Assembly (NCBI RefSeq): GCF_005938085.1
Contig: NZ_SMZK01000004.1
Location: 62,001 to 126,000 of the forward strand
DNA from: Haloterrigena sp. H1
GTDB taxonomy: Archaea; Halobacteriota; Halobacteria; Halobacteriales; Natrialbaceae
DNA length: 64,000 nucleotides
Reading direction: 5' to 3'
Under the pieces are notes generated by a model that saw nothing but the letters and a program-made list of their open reading frames with translations, did not search any database and had not been told where the DNA came from. Positions 19,173 through 28,039 of this stretch are shown piece by piece. Made by a program: the position numbers and the translations under genes. Positions within the stretch are counted from its first letter, which is position 1. The number at the start of each line of letters is the position of its first letter.

Positions 19173-19473
19173 GAGCCTGTCATAGAATCGGTCACAGGCC
19201 CACTCGACTCCGTAGTGTACGATCAGTACAGCAACCTCTTTTACCGGGAGCATCGGCTGGCGTCGCAGACGCCAGCCTCAACCCCCGGTAAAACCCGTTG
19301 TTGCCAAAAGGCCGCCGGAGCGAGGTGAAACCCCGCGACGGCGGTGAACCGCTCGCGAAGCGAGCGGATGCTAATCGCTACCCGCAGCGGTAAGCTCGCA
19401 CATCTACTCGTCTGATGATTCCACTAAAAAGAATTTGAAACAAATTGCCTGCGAGTCTTTTTATGACAGGCTC
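19173..19473. repeat. 301-bp MITE-like element with 12-bp inverted ends
   Basis: The ends are GAGCCTGTCATA (19173-19184) and its exact complement (19462-19473). Inside are two strong hairpins, GGCTGGCGTC/GACGCCAGCC near 19256 and CCGCTCGC/GCGAGCGG near 19351, and no open frame. It looks like a non-autonomous element or the remains of an IS. I see no clear target duplication. Its right end overlaps the stop codon of the RDD gene (AAATGAGCC). Confidence 0.6.
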
Positions 19474-19936
19474 ATTTGCGACAAACAACTATTGTATCAG
19501 CCGCGAGATCACCAATTCGTTGTCCTTTTTCTGTTCGATGAATAACATAGATTCCAAGCAGATACAGCATAGGAATATAATCCACGGGAAGTAGGAGATT
19601 TCTGACCAAGGATGTCCACAATGTACTAGTGGACCCATCTATTTGACGGACAGTGATTCCACGGGCTGCTTTACCGAATGTCTGACCGTAATAGGCTTCC
19701 ATTCCAGTTTTGTAGGCAAGGAAGAGTGGAATATACAAAACCCCAGAAAAAAATAGGAAGCCAGTTGTTGTGGTTGGGTCTGTAATAATAGTCGTTCCGA
19801 TGACCGCAATGGCCACGAGAATACTCAAGGCCACAAGATGGTCAATGAAAAGTGCCTGAAAACGAGATCCAGTCACGGATGGGATCCGTTTCATGTCAGG
19901 AGCTGGGTGTCTATCCATCACATGATAAAATAGCAC
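19472..19936 (-). CDS. RDD-family membrane protein
   Basis: A 154-aa protein. It has the family pattern of an Arg and two Asp positions in the first helix (SRFQALFIDHLVALSILVAI), a central G-x-x-x-x-x-I motif (TFGKAARGITVRQIDGS) and a closing GDLAADTIVV. It has three or four membrane helices. RDD proteins are small membrane proteins, and some are reported to act in ion exchange; the role here is unknown. The stop codon overlaps the end of the MITE-like element. It lies in a low-GC block with the two genes upstream. Confidence 0.8.
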   Translation of the reverse strand: MLFYHVMDRHPAPDMKRIPSVTGSRFQALFIDHLVALSILVAIAVIGTTIITDPTTTTGFLFFSGVLYIPLFLAYKTGMEAYYGQTFGKAARGITVRQIDGSTSTLWTSLVRNLLLPVDYIPMLYLLGIYVIHRTEKGQRIGDLAADTIVVCRK

Positions 19937-19942
19937 CAGTGA

Positions 19943-20587
19943 TTATATTTTTTCTGCTTCACCATTCCATTCAAGTTTTATAGAATCCCACTTTGCGTAA
20001 CCATTGAATGAAGATGGTTCATCACTCACGTTTGCACCAGATGCAAACGGTGTGGGCGCTGATGGAACAGTTCGATTTGCAGCAAATGTGTTAATTGCTA
20101 CTCCGACTCGATACTCGTTGTACTGCTCGAGTTCTCCAGATACACTTGCTTCAAACGAAACTTCGTCAACATCAGAAAAGTGTGCAAAATCAGCGTTTTT
20201 ACTCTTTATAGTGTACCGGTCAATTTCTTCATTAGTGGTAGCATTGGCGAGGAAAAGATCTATATCATAGCTTGCAGAGGCAGAACCATATGCGGCGATA
20301 CGGCTACGGAAATCACCGCTAATTGTAAACTCGGCATATCGCTTGTATGTTTCATCTAACGACCCGCTTGGGACTATAATTTCACTTATTTTAGCATTTC
20401 CTCTCGAATGAATAGGGAAAGCAGTCGGTTTCGTGAATGCAAACGCATGTGCCTTGTTGCTTGATGTATCGTAAGTCGCACCCGCATTCGTGAGAAGGGG
20501 CGCACTTTCTTCTTTTGACGTCCAACCAGTATCTGCACTATAGAATGTTTTTCCACTACCAAAGATAGATACTTCAGAAGTTGTCAT
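19943..20587 (-). CDS. hypothetical protein, partner of the next upstream gene
   Basis: A 214-aa protein starting MTTSEVSIFGSGKTFYS; the open frame runs further up to 20662 but overlaps the neighbour. It is predicted beta-rich (RSRIAAYGSASASYDIDLFL, VSFEASVSGELEQYNEYRVG) and rather neutral for a haloarchaeal protein, in line with the low GC of 19500-21100. No family recognised. The jelly-roll-like pattern would fit an extracellular protein, but no signal peptide is present. The ATG lies 2 nt after the upstream stop. Confidence 0.6.
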   Translation of the reverse strand: MTTSEVSIFGSGKTFYSADTGWTSKEESAPLLTNAGATYDTSSNKAHAFAFTKPTAFPIHSRGNAKISEIIVPSGSLDETYKRYAEFTISGDFRSRIAAYGSASASYDIDLFLANATTNEEIDRYTIKSKNADFAHFSDVDEVSFEASVSGELEQYNEYRVGVAINTFAANRTVPSAPTPFASGANVSDEPSSFNGYAKWDSIKLEWNGEAEKI

Positions 20588-20588
20588 C

Positions 20589-21053
20589 TTACTTGTCACC
20601 CCCAGAGCGGCTCTTAGAGGATTTTTCAGCACCTTTCCCCTTATCGTCCATAATTTCTTCAAGGTTCGACAGATATTCTTGTTTGCTTTGTTTTTTCAAA
20701 TCGTTAATAACTGATTGGTTTTCTTCGTGGGAATCTTTAAGCTCGTCCTCATTAAGAGTGAATGTCTCGCCATCCATTTCAACATTGTAGTCTGGTTGAT
20801 TGCTTTCAACGCGAATAGTTTCAGATGCCCCTTTGAAAGATAGATCGTATGATTTTGTATTACCCTCTAACGGATTAGGGAACTGAACGCTAACTGGGCG
20901 TCCACGCCGATCAAACATTTCCTTCGTTTTCTGTCCCAGAGCCTTTGCACCCTTATGCCGGTCATTCTCATTCGGCGAACTTGATGAATCATCACTCGCA
21001 CTGCCCACCTCAGCAAGAAGCGGGATTGTTGCACCAATTCCTACTACCTGCAT
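20589..21053 (-). CDS. hypothetical protein, probably exported, with a frameshifted Tat signal
   Basis: A 154-aa frame starting MQVVGIGATIPLLAEVGSAS, a hydrophobic stretch that looks like the core of a signal peptide. Directly upstream in the same frame the codons read TRRKSI, a twin-arginine motif, but a TAA precedes them. One extra base in the A6 run (T6 on the plus strand, 21074-21079) would join an ATG at 21085 to give MGKKITRRKSIMQVVGIG, a full Tat signal. The gene is therefore either a recent frameshift, a slippage case or a sequencing error. The mature part is charged and of unknown function. Confidence 0.55.
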   Translation of the reverse strand: MQVVGIGATIPLLAEVGSASDDSSSSPNENDRHKGAKALGQKTKEMFDRRGRPVSVQFPNPLEGNTKSYDLSFKGASETIRVESNQPDYNVEMDGETFTLNEDELKDSHEENQSVINDLKKQSKQEYLSNLEEIMDDKGKGAEKSSKSRSGGDK

Positions 21054-21089
21054 TATTGATTTTCTCCGGGTTATTTTTTACCCATATAA

Positions 21090-21668
21090 CAGCAATCATT
21101 CTATTAGTATAAAAAGTTAACTATTGTATTACTATTTAATAGTGATAATCAATCTAGTCTATATACAGCTTGTGTAATAAGTCGTCCCAACAAAAGGCTG
21201 CGTTAAATCACTAGACGGAGTTAGGGAGGGTCAGTAAATCGAAGGAGTTGAAGCGGGAAATTTAGTTATCCGTGACACAAATCTCCCGTCTCACTGGGCA
21301 TTACGTCTCGCTTGCACAAAGAGTTGGTCGTGTCCCAGACTCGTCTAGAGTCGTAACTGACTCCTGTGGAAACAGGGTCATCTCTGGTACCTACCCCGAA
21401 GTGACCCATGCACGCCACAATTGACGCGCAGTTCACAGTTAGTCTCGACCAAGACAAAACGCTACCGATTGCCACTCTTGCTGAATCTCGGTAATCAGGT
21501 GTTCGGAATGTGCATCAGGAACTGGAAAGTGCGTGTTGATACCACATCTACTGGGCGAGAAATAATGGCGGGTGCAGTTCAGTTCAGTCATTGAAAACCA
21601 CCCGTTATATATTCTGTCATTCCATTATCGAAAATATGGGGGTTGCGTAGAGATACCTCTCACGAGTC
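21090..21668. other. intergenic region between the RDD cluster and the IS4-type transposase
   Basis: The first 80 bases are very AT-rich and probably carry the promoter for the leftward cluster. The rest has only short frames. The IS4-type element must end somewhere here, but I could not find convincing inverted repeats. Confidence 0.4.
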
Positions 21669-21692
21669 GGCGTTCCGCCCCGGCGGAACGCC
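21669..21692. terminator. perfect palindrome at the stop codon of the IS4-type transposase
   Basis: GGCGTTCCGCC-CC-GGCGGAACGCC forms an 11-bp perfect stem touching the TAG stop codon of the transposase. It could end transcription or shield the 3' end. Similar stop-codon hairpins occur in the ISH3 and IS5-type genes of this window. Confidence 0.5.
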
Positions 21693-23311
21693 TACGTTAC
21701 TGGCACGTCCTTGCGGACGATATTCAGGAACGTCCGCGCAGGCACGCGTGGTTTGAGCCGCTGTTCGATGTCGAGATTGACCTGTATCAGCAGATCAACG
21801 AGCAGCCACATGTCGTACAGAATCACGGCAAAGCCGAAGTAGAACACGCGGACAGCGGTGTTCCGGGAGGTCGTCCACGTAAGGAAATCCTTGATCGACT
21901 TGTAGCTGTTCTCTATTCCCCATCTACGGGCGTACCGCCGCATCACGCGGCGGGTACGCCCACGAGTCTTCTTCGTCGCGTCACTCACTGACAGATTCGT
22001 CACGAACGTCACCGTTGCATCTTCCTTTCGGTTAGAGGGTACCCCGACAAGCGTCGGGGTGACCGTCATTGTATCGCCTGCCACCCTCTTTTCCATCTCA
22101 TGATTCTGCTTCACGGCGACATCATGGTCCATGTTATGCACGAATCGGTCAACCCGATCGTCCGATGATTTCCGCATGAGATAGGAGAAGCCGGCATCTT
22201 CCACTGCATGTATTACGCCGATGCCGTCGAAGGCAGCATCGGCATACACCGTCCCGATCGAGACGTGCTCGCTCGCTATCTCAAGTAACTGCTTAACGAG
22301 TTCACAGCGAGGGATGTAGCCGAGCAGCGGCCGCATCCCGAGCGTGAACTTCACTTCGTCGCCGACGATCGAGATCGTCGCCATCTTGTAGCACCACGAG
22401 TAGGATTTGTTCGATGGTGCGCCCATACTCATCTGGAACTCGTCGCGGTCACCGTAGTATGCGATGTAGGTAATGTCGATCGCCACGTCGACGTGGCGAT
22501 CTATCGAGTAGTACCGCTTGGCGACGTCCACCATCTCTGCAACCGCCCCATTGACCATCGAGGCGATCTCCATCGCCTCGAGTTGCTTGATGTAGTGGAG
22601 ATGCGTGTCACCGTCAGGACCGCCGCTCTCGCGGGTGGTTTCCTCATTGAAGAGTCGGCTACCTTGGTTAGCTGCTGTATTCGTCAACCCGAGGTAGCTC
22701 TGAAGTTCGAGAAACGCGGTATCGTCATACCGCGTTCCCTCGTCCGGTCGATCGAGATCCATCGCGGGAAAGATGTACTCACAGAGCACCTGCGTCACTT
22801 TCTTCGCCTTGCTGTCGATGTAGCGCTGCTCCGAGCGGCTGGAGACGTCACTCTTGTCTTCAGGTTTGAGCGCACGCATTCCGAGGGGGTTGCCCAATTC
22901 GTGGGCAACCCCGAGGATACGCTCAGCAGACATCTGGATGAACGTCTTGAGCTGGTTGGGAAATCGGTCACGCCATGCACGACCGAGCGTGGTCCGCCCC
23001 GGCGCGGTACTGTCCTGATCGAACTGGCTGGGATCGAAGCCGAGCGTGCGGGCACGCTCGGCGTCGGCGAGGTACTCGTGAAGTTCCTTGGTCGTCAAGC
23101 CAGCGAGTTCCTTACAGTAGAACGCTCGTACCATCGGTTCATAGTCGTAGCGAGCATTCCACTCGTGTTCGCTAGCGTTGTAGACTGCGACCTCACTGAA
23201 GTCAAACGCACGGACAACCGTCAGAAGGTCTGTGTCTTCGTGGATCAATTCCGCGGTCTGGCGTTCGAGCCGTCTGATAGCCGGCTCAAACTCGGATGTC
23301 TTCTGTGACAT
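21692..23311 (-). CDS. IS4-type DDE transposase
   Basis: A 539-aa transposase. Catalytic region: Asp in DVAIDITYIAYYGDRDEF, Asp in GTVYADAAFDGIGVIHAVED, and the Y-(2)-R-(3)-E-(6)-K type signature RRWGIENSYKSIKDFL with the catalytic Glu. The N-terminal 250 residues are helical and probably bind the ends. The length and the large beta insertion between the acidic residues fit IS4-like elements. The gene appears full length. Its coding sequence contains many long palindromes (for example 22481-22502, 22718-22736, 23038-23061). Element ends were not resolved. Confidence 0.8.
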   Translation of the reverse strand: MSQKTSEFEPAIRRLERQTAELIHEDTDLLTVVRAFDFSEVAVYNASEHEWNARYDYEPMVRAFYCKELAGLTTKELHEYLADAERARTLGFDPSQFDQDSTAPGRTTLGRAWRDRFPNQLKTFIQMSAERILGVAHELGNPLGMRALKPEDKSDVSSRSEQRYIDSKAKKVTQVLCEYIFPAMDLDRPDEGTRYDDTAFLELQSYLGLTNTAANQGSRLFNEETTRESGGPDGDTHLHYIKQLEAMEIASMVNGAVAEMVDVAKRYYSIDRHVDVAIDITYIAYYGDRDEFQMSMGAPSNKSYSWCYKMATISIVGDEVKFTLGMRPLLGYIPRCELVKQLLEIASEHVSIGTVYADAAFDGIGVIHAVEDAGFSYLMRKSSDDRVDRFVHNMDHDVAVKQNHEMEKRVAGDTMTVTPTLVGVPSNRKEDATVTFVTNLSVSDATKKTRGRTRRVMRRYARRWGIENSYKSIKDFLTWTTSRNTAVRVFYFGFAVILYDMWLLVDLLIQVNLDIEQRLKPRVPARTFLNIVRKDVPVT

Positions 23312-23337
23312 CCTCTCGGACTCATCGGTCAGCCGAG

Positions 23338-23706
23338 TTAGCCGCTTGTCTCATGCACACAATCTGTCGTTCCGAACTCCTGACTATCTGCCGTTTCCAT
23401 CGCGCTGGAACGTCTACACGAACCGCTGTGACAACCGCAGGAGAACACGAGTTTACTCACCACCACGTCAAAGAGACTGTTGCTACCGATGGCGGCCCAA
23501 CCTATTTCCGTCCGCTCTAGGTCGTCGAGGCGACCGACAAGATCGGCGCTGCCATGCACGTCTCGACACAGCCGTGCGTAGGTCGCCAGTCGTGAGCGTT
23601 TCGTCTCGACAGTGCTGTCCGCGAGGTTGCGGCGGCGCGACAGTGTTCGGATGTACGACTCGAGTTCGTTCTCACTCACGAACGTCATCAATCGAATCGG
23701 AGACAT
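23338..23706 (-). CDS. small protein overlapping the integrase, possibly truncated
   Basis: A 122-aa frame whose first 65 residues (FVSENELESYIRTLSRRRNL, then STVETKRSRLATYARLC) resemble the helical core-binding (SAM-like) domain of tyrosine recombinases. The rest (SCGCHSGSCRRSSAMETADS) looks non-coding. It overlaps the 3' end of the integrase by 35 nt. It may be a remnant of a second recombinase cut by the neighbouring IS, or an accessory protein. Starts at MSPIRL or MTFVSE are equally possible. Confidence 0.4.
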   Translation of the reverse strand: MSPIRLMTFVSENELESYIRTLSRRRNLADSTVETKRSRLATYARLCRDVHGSADLVGRLDDLERTEIGWAAIGSNSLFDVVVSKLVFSCGCHSGSCRRSSAMETADSQEFGTTDCVHETSG

Positions 23707-24814
23707 CCTTTATCTTGACATCGGCGTAGGCCTCGTGGGTGGTCTCGATCGAGTTGTGTCGTAACGCTTCTTGAGCTTTTTCGGACATCCCGCTGGTATA
23801 GAGGTCGCGTCCAAGTGCCCGGCGAGCGCCGTGCAGCGTCAGATAGTCGTACTCGCCGTCCGGATCGATCCCGGCTTCGTCGGTGAGCCGTTTCAGCAGT
23901 CGGCGAACGCCCTCTTTCGAGATCGACGGCGGCGGAACCTCGTGCTCGCGATGTAGACGGTCAAGCACCTCGGTCTTACCGGCATCACCCCTCTCCTCGA
24001 GCGCCCGAGAGACTGCCTTCTCGCCGAGTGCATCCTCGAGCGTACGCTTTTTCGAGCCGTAGTGACCGGTCGGAAAGACGGGCCACGCCTCGGTCATCGG
24101 CTCTTGCACCCGGTACCATCGCTTGAGGACATCGTGGACACTCGCAGGAAACGGGGCCTGTTCGTACTCACGGGACTTGCCGTAGACTTCGATCAGCCGT
24201 TCGTCGAAATCGACGTCCTTCCACTGGAGGCCGTTTCGTTTATCGTCTTTCGGATCAGCGAACAACTCAGCACCACGCGCCCCCGTGCCATCGAGCATGA
24301 CGACAATCGCCCGGTCACGGAAGGCCGTCTCCGCGTCAGTCCGGATGGTTTCTTCCAAGGCCATGTCCACGCGCTTGGTGGCGTACTCGAGCAACATCTC
24401 GCGGTCTTCTTGAGACCAATACTGGCGCTTGCGTTTCCCGTCGTCCTCTGGCAGCGGGTCCATCGCGGTGTTCGTATTCGCCGGGTTCGACTCGAGATGT
24501 TGTTCTCGCACCGACCACGAGAGAAAGGCCCGGACGTACGCGAAGTAGTTGTGAGCGGTTGAAGCCGCCAGGTTCTCGTCGATTACGACGCGGTCGTAGA
24601 GGTGTTCGCTGTAACTGCGGACATCATGGGGTGTGAGCTCGTCGACGAACTCGAGATCACGCTCGTCTCGACAGTGGTCAGCGAACTCACGCAGTGGTGA
24701 GCGCATGGTCGTCTTCGACCCGTCGGCATTGATCTTATAGCGCAGGTAGCTCTCGATGGCTTCGTGGACGGTCGTCCCCCCGGAGGAAGCCCGTGATTCC
24801 GTTGATCCAGACAT
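23672..24814 (-). CDS. tyrosine recombinase (XerC/D-like integrase)
   Basis: A 380-aa site-specific recombinase. The core-binding domain spans residues 15-115 (AIESYLRYKINADGSKTTMR). The catalytic domain has Arg in GTGARGAELFAD, Lys in VYGKSREYEQAPF, the H-x-x-R box in LTLHGARRALGRDLY, and the nucleophile region LRHNSIETTHEAYADV, with Tyr in EAYAD. All catalytic positions are present. It probably integrates or resolves the replicon. No tRNA or att core was found next to it, so the attachment site is not defined. The promoter probably lies at 24830-24860. Confidence 0.88.
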   Translation of the reverse strand: MSGSTESRASSGGTTVHEAIESYLRYKINADGSKTTMRSPLREFADHCRDERDLEFVDELTPHDVRSYSEHLYDRVVIDENLAASTAHNYFAYVRAFLSWSVREQHLESNPANTNTAMDPLPEDDGKRKRQYWSQEDREMLLEYATKRVDMALEETIRTDAETAFRDRAIVVMLDGTGARGAELFADPKDDKRNGLQWKDVDFDERLIEVYGKSREYEQAPFPASVHDVLKRWYRVQEPMTEAWPVFPTGHYGSKKRTLEDALGEKAVSRALEERGDAGKTEVLDRLHREHEVPPPSISKEGVRRLLKRLTDEAGIDPDGEYDYLTLHGARRALGRDLYTSGMSEKAQEALRHNSIETTHEAYADVKIKDVSDSIDDVRE

Positions 24815-25084
24815 TCGTATGTGGGGTACAGTGTCGACCCTTGTAAAGTCCCTTGGTTAAACTGGGCTTTGACCAAGTGAATGTGAAAACCCTCTAGCGG
24901 TTGATTTCGACAGTCTCGAGTGCTCGAGCGTGCAAAATCACATCTCATAAACCAAATACAGCTGTATAGATTTTTTTCTCGGCGGCTACCCACAGTTTCG
25001 GCCCTCAGTTTCTCGCGCACGCGCTCGAGCACGAGATCTGAGCAGAATCAGATTCCGTACCTAATTCTCACGCCAAAATGATTT

Positions 25085-25969
25085 TTAAAGATGGCCATAC
25101 CCCTTGCGTTCGAGTTCTGCTTCCAGTTCGACATGCATCGCTTCGACAGTCTCCTCGTCGAAATGCTGTCCCGTCACTGCACCAGAGATCTCCGCGATTT
25201 CAGCGTGCCACTCACGCACTGCATCCGCAAGGGCTGCTAGAAGTTCTTCCTCGGTCTTGTCTACTCCATCAACTTCCTCAACGATCTGCCATCCCGGCTG
25301 AAAGTTTTCGATGACGTACCCCGTGTCCTCAAACTGAATTGCAAACCGCTCGCAGACTGCCCCAAACCCAGTTTCGAGACTGAGTAGTGGAATGATGTGG
25401 ACGACACGATCGCGCTCTTCCAGCTCACGAAGATCCGCAACAGGGACAGCGGTTTCGGGGAGCACTGAATAGAGTGGTTCAGGAAGGGGAGGATCGCTCT
25501 CACCGGTTTCCGGCGGATCGTACTGGTCATTGATTGGATCGCCTTTCTCTTTCACGATGTCCGGCTCTTTGTCACTCGGCTCGTCGCTGAGGACCTCTTT
25601 CAAAATGGCGTAGAACCGCCATTCATCGCCGTAGTCATACAGATAGCATATGCGATCGTACTGTTCGAGCCCGAGTTGGCGGGTCATCTCGCCGATCGTC
25701 ACGTCCCCAGCGTTCTCGATCCGCTCGGTACGCAACAGTGGGTCGCCACTGAGTGACTCCTCGTATTCCTGCGGACACTGGTATTTGACAGCACTGTTCC
25801 AGTAGTCCTCATCCTCTCCAACGAACCAGAGATGGCCCTGATCAAGTCCGACTGCGGGGTTGATCGCCGACTGCAACTCGGTGATCGTTCTGTCTGCACC
25901 GACGACGATATCCCGCCACAGCGATGTAGGATCCGGATCGAATTTGATGCGAAAGCGGTAGGCAGTCAT
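25085..25969 (-). CDS. plasmid pRiA4b ORF-3-like protein
   Basis: A 294-aa protein. The N-terminal 130 residues match the pRiA4b ORF-3/IS1096 TnpR-like family: FRIKFDPDPTSLWRDIVVGA, TITELQSAINPAVG, WFVGEDEDYW, and RICYLYDYGDEWRF with the conserved YxYDfGDxW box. The family is common on plasmids and beside mobile elements, and its function is not established. The C-terminal half (residues 165-294) is specific to this protein and helical, ending LEAELERKGYGHL. It lies alone between the integrase and a gene of unknown function. Confidence 0.75.
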   Translation of the reverse strand: MTAYRFRIKFDPDPTSLWRDIVVGADRTITELQSAINPAVGLDQGHLWFVGEDEDYWNSAVKYQCPQEYEESLSGDPLLRTERIENAGDVTIGEMTRQLGLEQYDRICYLYDYGDEWRFYAILKEVLSDEPSDKEPDIVKEKGDPINDQYDPPETGESDPPLPEPLYSVLPETAVPVADLRELEERDRVVHIIPLLSLETGFGAVCERFAIQFEDTGYVIENFQPGWQIVEEVDGVDKTEEELLAALADAVREWHAEIAEISGAVTGQHFDEETVEAMHVELEAELERKGYGHL

Positions 25970-26191
25970 CCTTGGAACTCTGTTCCTGTGTGGAAACTGG
26001 TGAGATCATCGATATGCTGTTCTAGGTCTTCGATTTCGTCACGGATCGTGTGCCAACTGGCAGTGGAAGACATATGACGTAGTTGCACAGTATCTGGACT
26101 AAACCTTGCTCACGGAGCCATCGGTACAGATACTATTGGGTAGTGATCTGTGAATAGGCATTCTGATGGATGGCCTCTGTCAAATACAGAT

Positions 26192-26551
26192 ATGGCTGAA
26201 ACATATACACTCTGTGTTCAGATCGAGTCACACGAGTACTATGGCGAGTTCTATCTCGTAGGCGAGGGATATGGAACCCCAGCAGAGGTGCTGGACAACA
26301 TCGCTGCCGATCATCTCTTGCGAATCTCGAACGCGTCGCGTATCGAAGAATACCTGCTTGATGTGCTGAAACAAGGAGAGAACGCAAGTGAGGGCGAATA
26401 TAACGCGACAGACGCTGACATCGAATGCTGGATTCACGTCGACGTCTCCTACCAGAGATACGCCTTCGGTGTAGACGATAGAGTTGTCGAGTTTACCGGG
26501 GAACCGACCAAAAGCGAAATCGCCTCGACTGTCACGCAACTCCAGTCATAG
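26192..26551 (+). CDS. hypothetical protein
   Basis: A 119-aa acidic protein starting MAETYTLCVQIESHEYYGEF. It is predicted alpha/beta with no recognised motif. Aromatic residues are frequent (YYGEFYLVGEGYG, CWIHVDVSYQRYAF). The ATG at 26192 is preferred to the one at 26150 because the earlier codons lack coding character. It converges with the next gene, with 13 bp between them. Confidence 0.5.
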   Translation: MAETYTLCVQIESHEYYGEFYLVGEGYGTPAEVLDNIAADHLLRISNASRIEEYLLDVLKQGENASEGEYNATDADIECWIHVDVSYQRYAFGVDDRVVEFTGEPTKSEIASTVTQLQS

Positions 26552-26564
26552 ACCGATCAATCGC

Positions 26565-27473
26565 TCACGGATCGAAGTGGTAAATGTAAGGGAGGTTAGC
26601 CTTCCCAGCGGGCATAATCTCTTCCAGTAGCTCGCGAACTTCGGATTCGGTGGGAGCACTCGTGACGATCCGGTCGTCGTAGATCGCTACATAGGCCTCG
26701 TTAAGTTCTAGCTCGCGCAGTTCGCGACCCAAGCTTCGGGCACGGGCTTTCCCCATCTCCTGATGGTAAATCCGCTCTAGTTCGTCGTTTTTCTCTCGCA
26801 ACTGCTTGATCTCCGACGCATATCGCTCTCGGTTGCGCTTGTTCTTCATGTAGAAGCGCAACTCTTCGGTGTCTGTCTTTTTGTCTTCCTCAGGTGCTGG
26901 AAGCGAGTCTATTACGCCGAAGCGATGTTTGGCATCCTCGTACTCGTCGTCGATGTCCGCACTGAGCGAGCCCCCGAAGAGGATGTTCTTGATTCCGATC
27001 CAGCCATCGCAGACGATTTGGTCCTCGAACGGCAGCAGAACGACACTCGAAACCGGCACCGGAAGTTCAGATTCATCCCATAGGTCGGCAAACGGAAGCC
27101 GAGCCGGGCGGACTGCATATGCTTTCGGTGGTTCTGTCCAATCGAGGAAGATCGCGTCGTTCTCTCGATAGCGAACGACAACGAACTCTCCGGCGACGAA
27201 GTCAGTCCATGCTTCGACCTGTTCGAGATCAGCCTCCGATAGATCGGCAGGGTTCTCTTCAATAAAGTCCTCTATCAGGTCCGTCGTTTCCTCGTTATAC
27301 AGCGTGTTTCGGAGCGGGAGAAGCTCGTCAGTGTAGTACTGTTCCAGATCAGCGACCGTTTCGATTTCTTCGATAACATCGAATTGGCCGTTGACGTATA
27401 CCAACAGATGTGCGTAGAGATCCAGAAACCGTTGCTCGCTGTCTTCAGACAGCCGTCTGTCGGCTTCATTCAT
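26565..27473 (-). CDS. hypothetical protein with a coiled-coil segment
   Basis: A 302-aa acidic protein. It has a helical N-terminal half, a beta-rich centre (FVVVRYRENDAIFLDWTEPP, PVPVSSVVLLPFEDQIVCDG) and a charged coiled coil near residues 205-250 (KNKRNRERYASEIKQLREKN). The C terminus (ELNEAYVAIYDDRIVTSAPT, then EVRELLEEIMPAG) looks like the small alpha/beta domain found in proteins with a 'hand-like' reading of YxAIxDdrIv. I know no function. It may be part of the accessory cluster with the pRiA4b-like gene. Confidence 0.55.
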   Translation of the reverse strand: MNEADRRLSEDSEQRFLDLYAHLLVYVNGQFDVIEEIETVADLEQYYTDELLPLRNTLYNEETTDLIEDFIEENPADLSEADLEQVEAWTDFVAGEFVVVRYRENDAIFLDWTEPPKAYAVRPARLPFADLWDESELPVPVSSVVLLPFEDQIVCDGWIGIKNILFGGSLSADIDDEYEDAKHRFGVIDSLPAPEEDKKTDTEELRFYMKNKRNRERYASEIKQLREKNDELERIYHQEMGKARARSLGRELRELELNEAYVAIYDDRIVTSAPTESEVRELLEEIMPAGKANLPYIYHFDP

Positions 27474-27532
27474 TAGTAATAGACGTGTTCACGGTCACAC
27501 TAATCAGGCGTTTCGAACTTCAAGCAAGCCCG

Positions 27533-28039
27533 TCATCGATATTCCGAGATCGTACGATACGGGACATAGTACCCAATTTCATCGATCCATGTCGACAGCC
27601 ACTCGTCAGCAGTCGTTTCATCGATCTTCCCAGCATCGATTGCAGCCAACAGAACCCCAACCGACCCGACAACGGTTACGCCCTGTTCTTTTGCAAACGA
27701 TCGGGCATCCCCGTCGTCGGTTAGCAGTCGGCCGTCGTGTGCGTCAGCGAGGGCGAACGCCTGTGCTTCACCGGGATCAAGATGACTACTGACGACTGCT
27801 TCTCTGTTTGCGACTGTGTCCGAAATCGTCGCGACTGGAATCTGGTCGTCGAGTGTATCGAGTGCTGGCTGGAGATATGGATGATCATCAACGCCGTTTT
27901 CGAGTTCCTCGCGAACGACTGGAACCCCACAGATTCCAGAGAGTCCTGCAACAACCCACAGCTGGTCGATATAAGCAAAATTCGAGAGGACAGTCGTGTT
28001 CAGGACGCTCGGGTTCGCTGGAATATCGTCACCTGTCAT
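27533..28039 (-). CDS. PIN-domain toxin (DUF3368-like)
   Basis: A 168-aa putative ribonuclease toxin. The PIN features are an early Asn/Thr-Ser pair in LNTTVLSNFAYIDQ, GVPVVREELENG, the acidic site in HLDPGEAQAFALADA and the Asp pair in GRLLTDDGDARSFA. PIN toxins cleave RNA and are neutralised by the upstream-encoded partner. Its start overlaps the antitoxin stop by 4 nt, the usual order for this type of pair. The first acidic position is occupied by Asn (LNTTVLSN), as in DUF3368 proteins, which is a small departure from the classical PIN DxD start. Confidence 0.82.
   Translation of the reverse strand: MTGDDIPANPSVLNTTVLSNFAYIDQLWVVAGLSGICGVPVVREELENGVDDHPYLQPALDTLDDQIPVATISDTVANREAVVSSHLDPGEAQAFALADAHDGRLLTDDGDARSFAKEQGVTVVGSVGVLLAAIDAGKIDETTADEWLSTWIDEIGYYVPYRTISEYR

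Noticed and set aside
21692-23311. Exact ends of the IS4-type element
   Set aside because: Several short similarities were tried on both sides, but none gave inverted repeats with a target duplication, so no boundaries are given.
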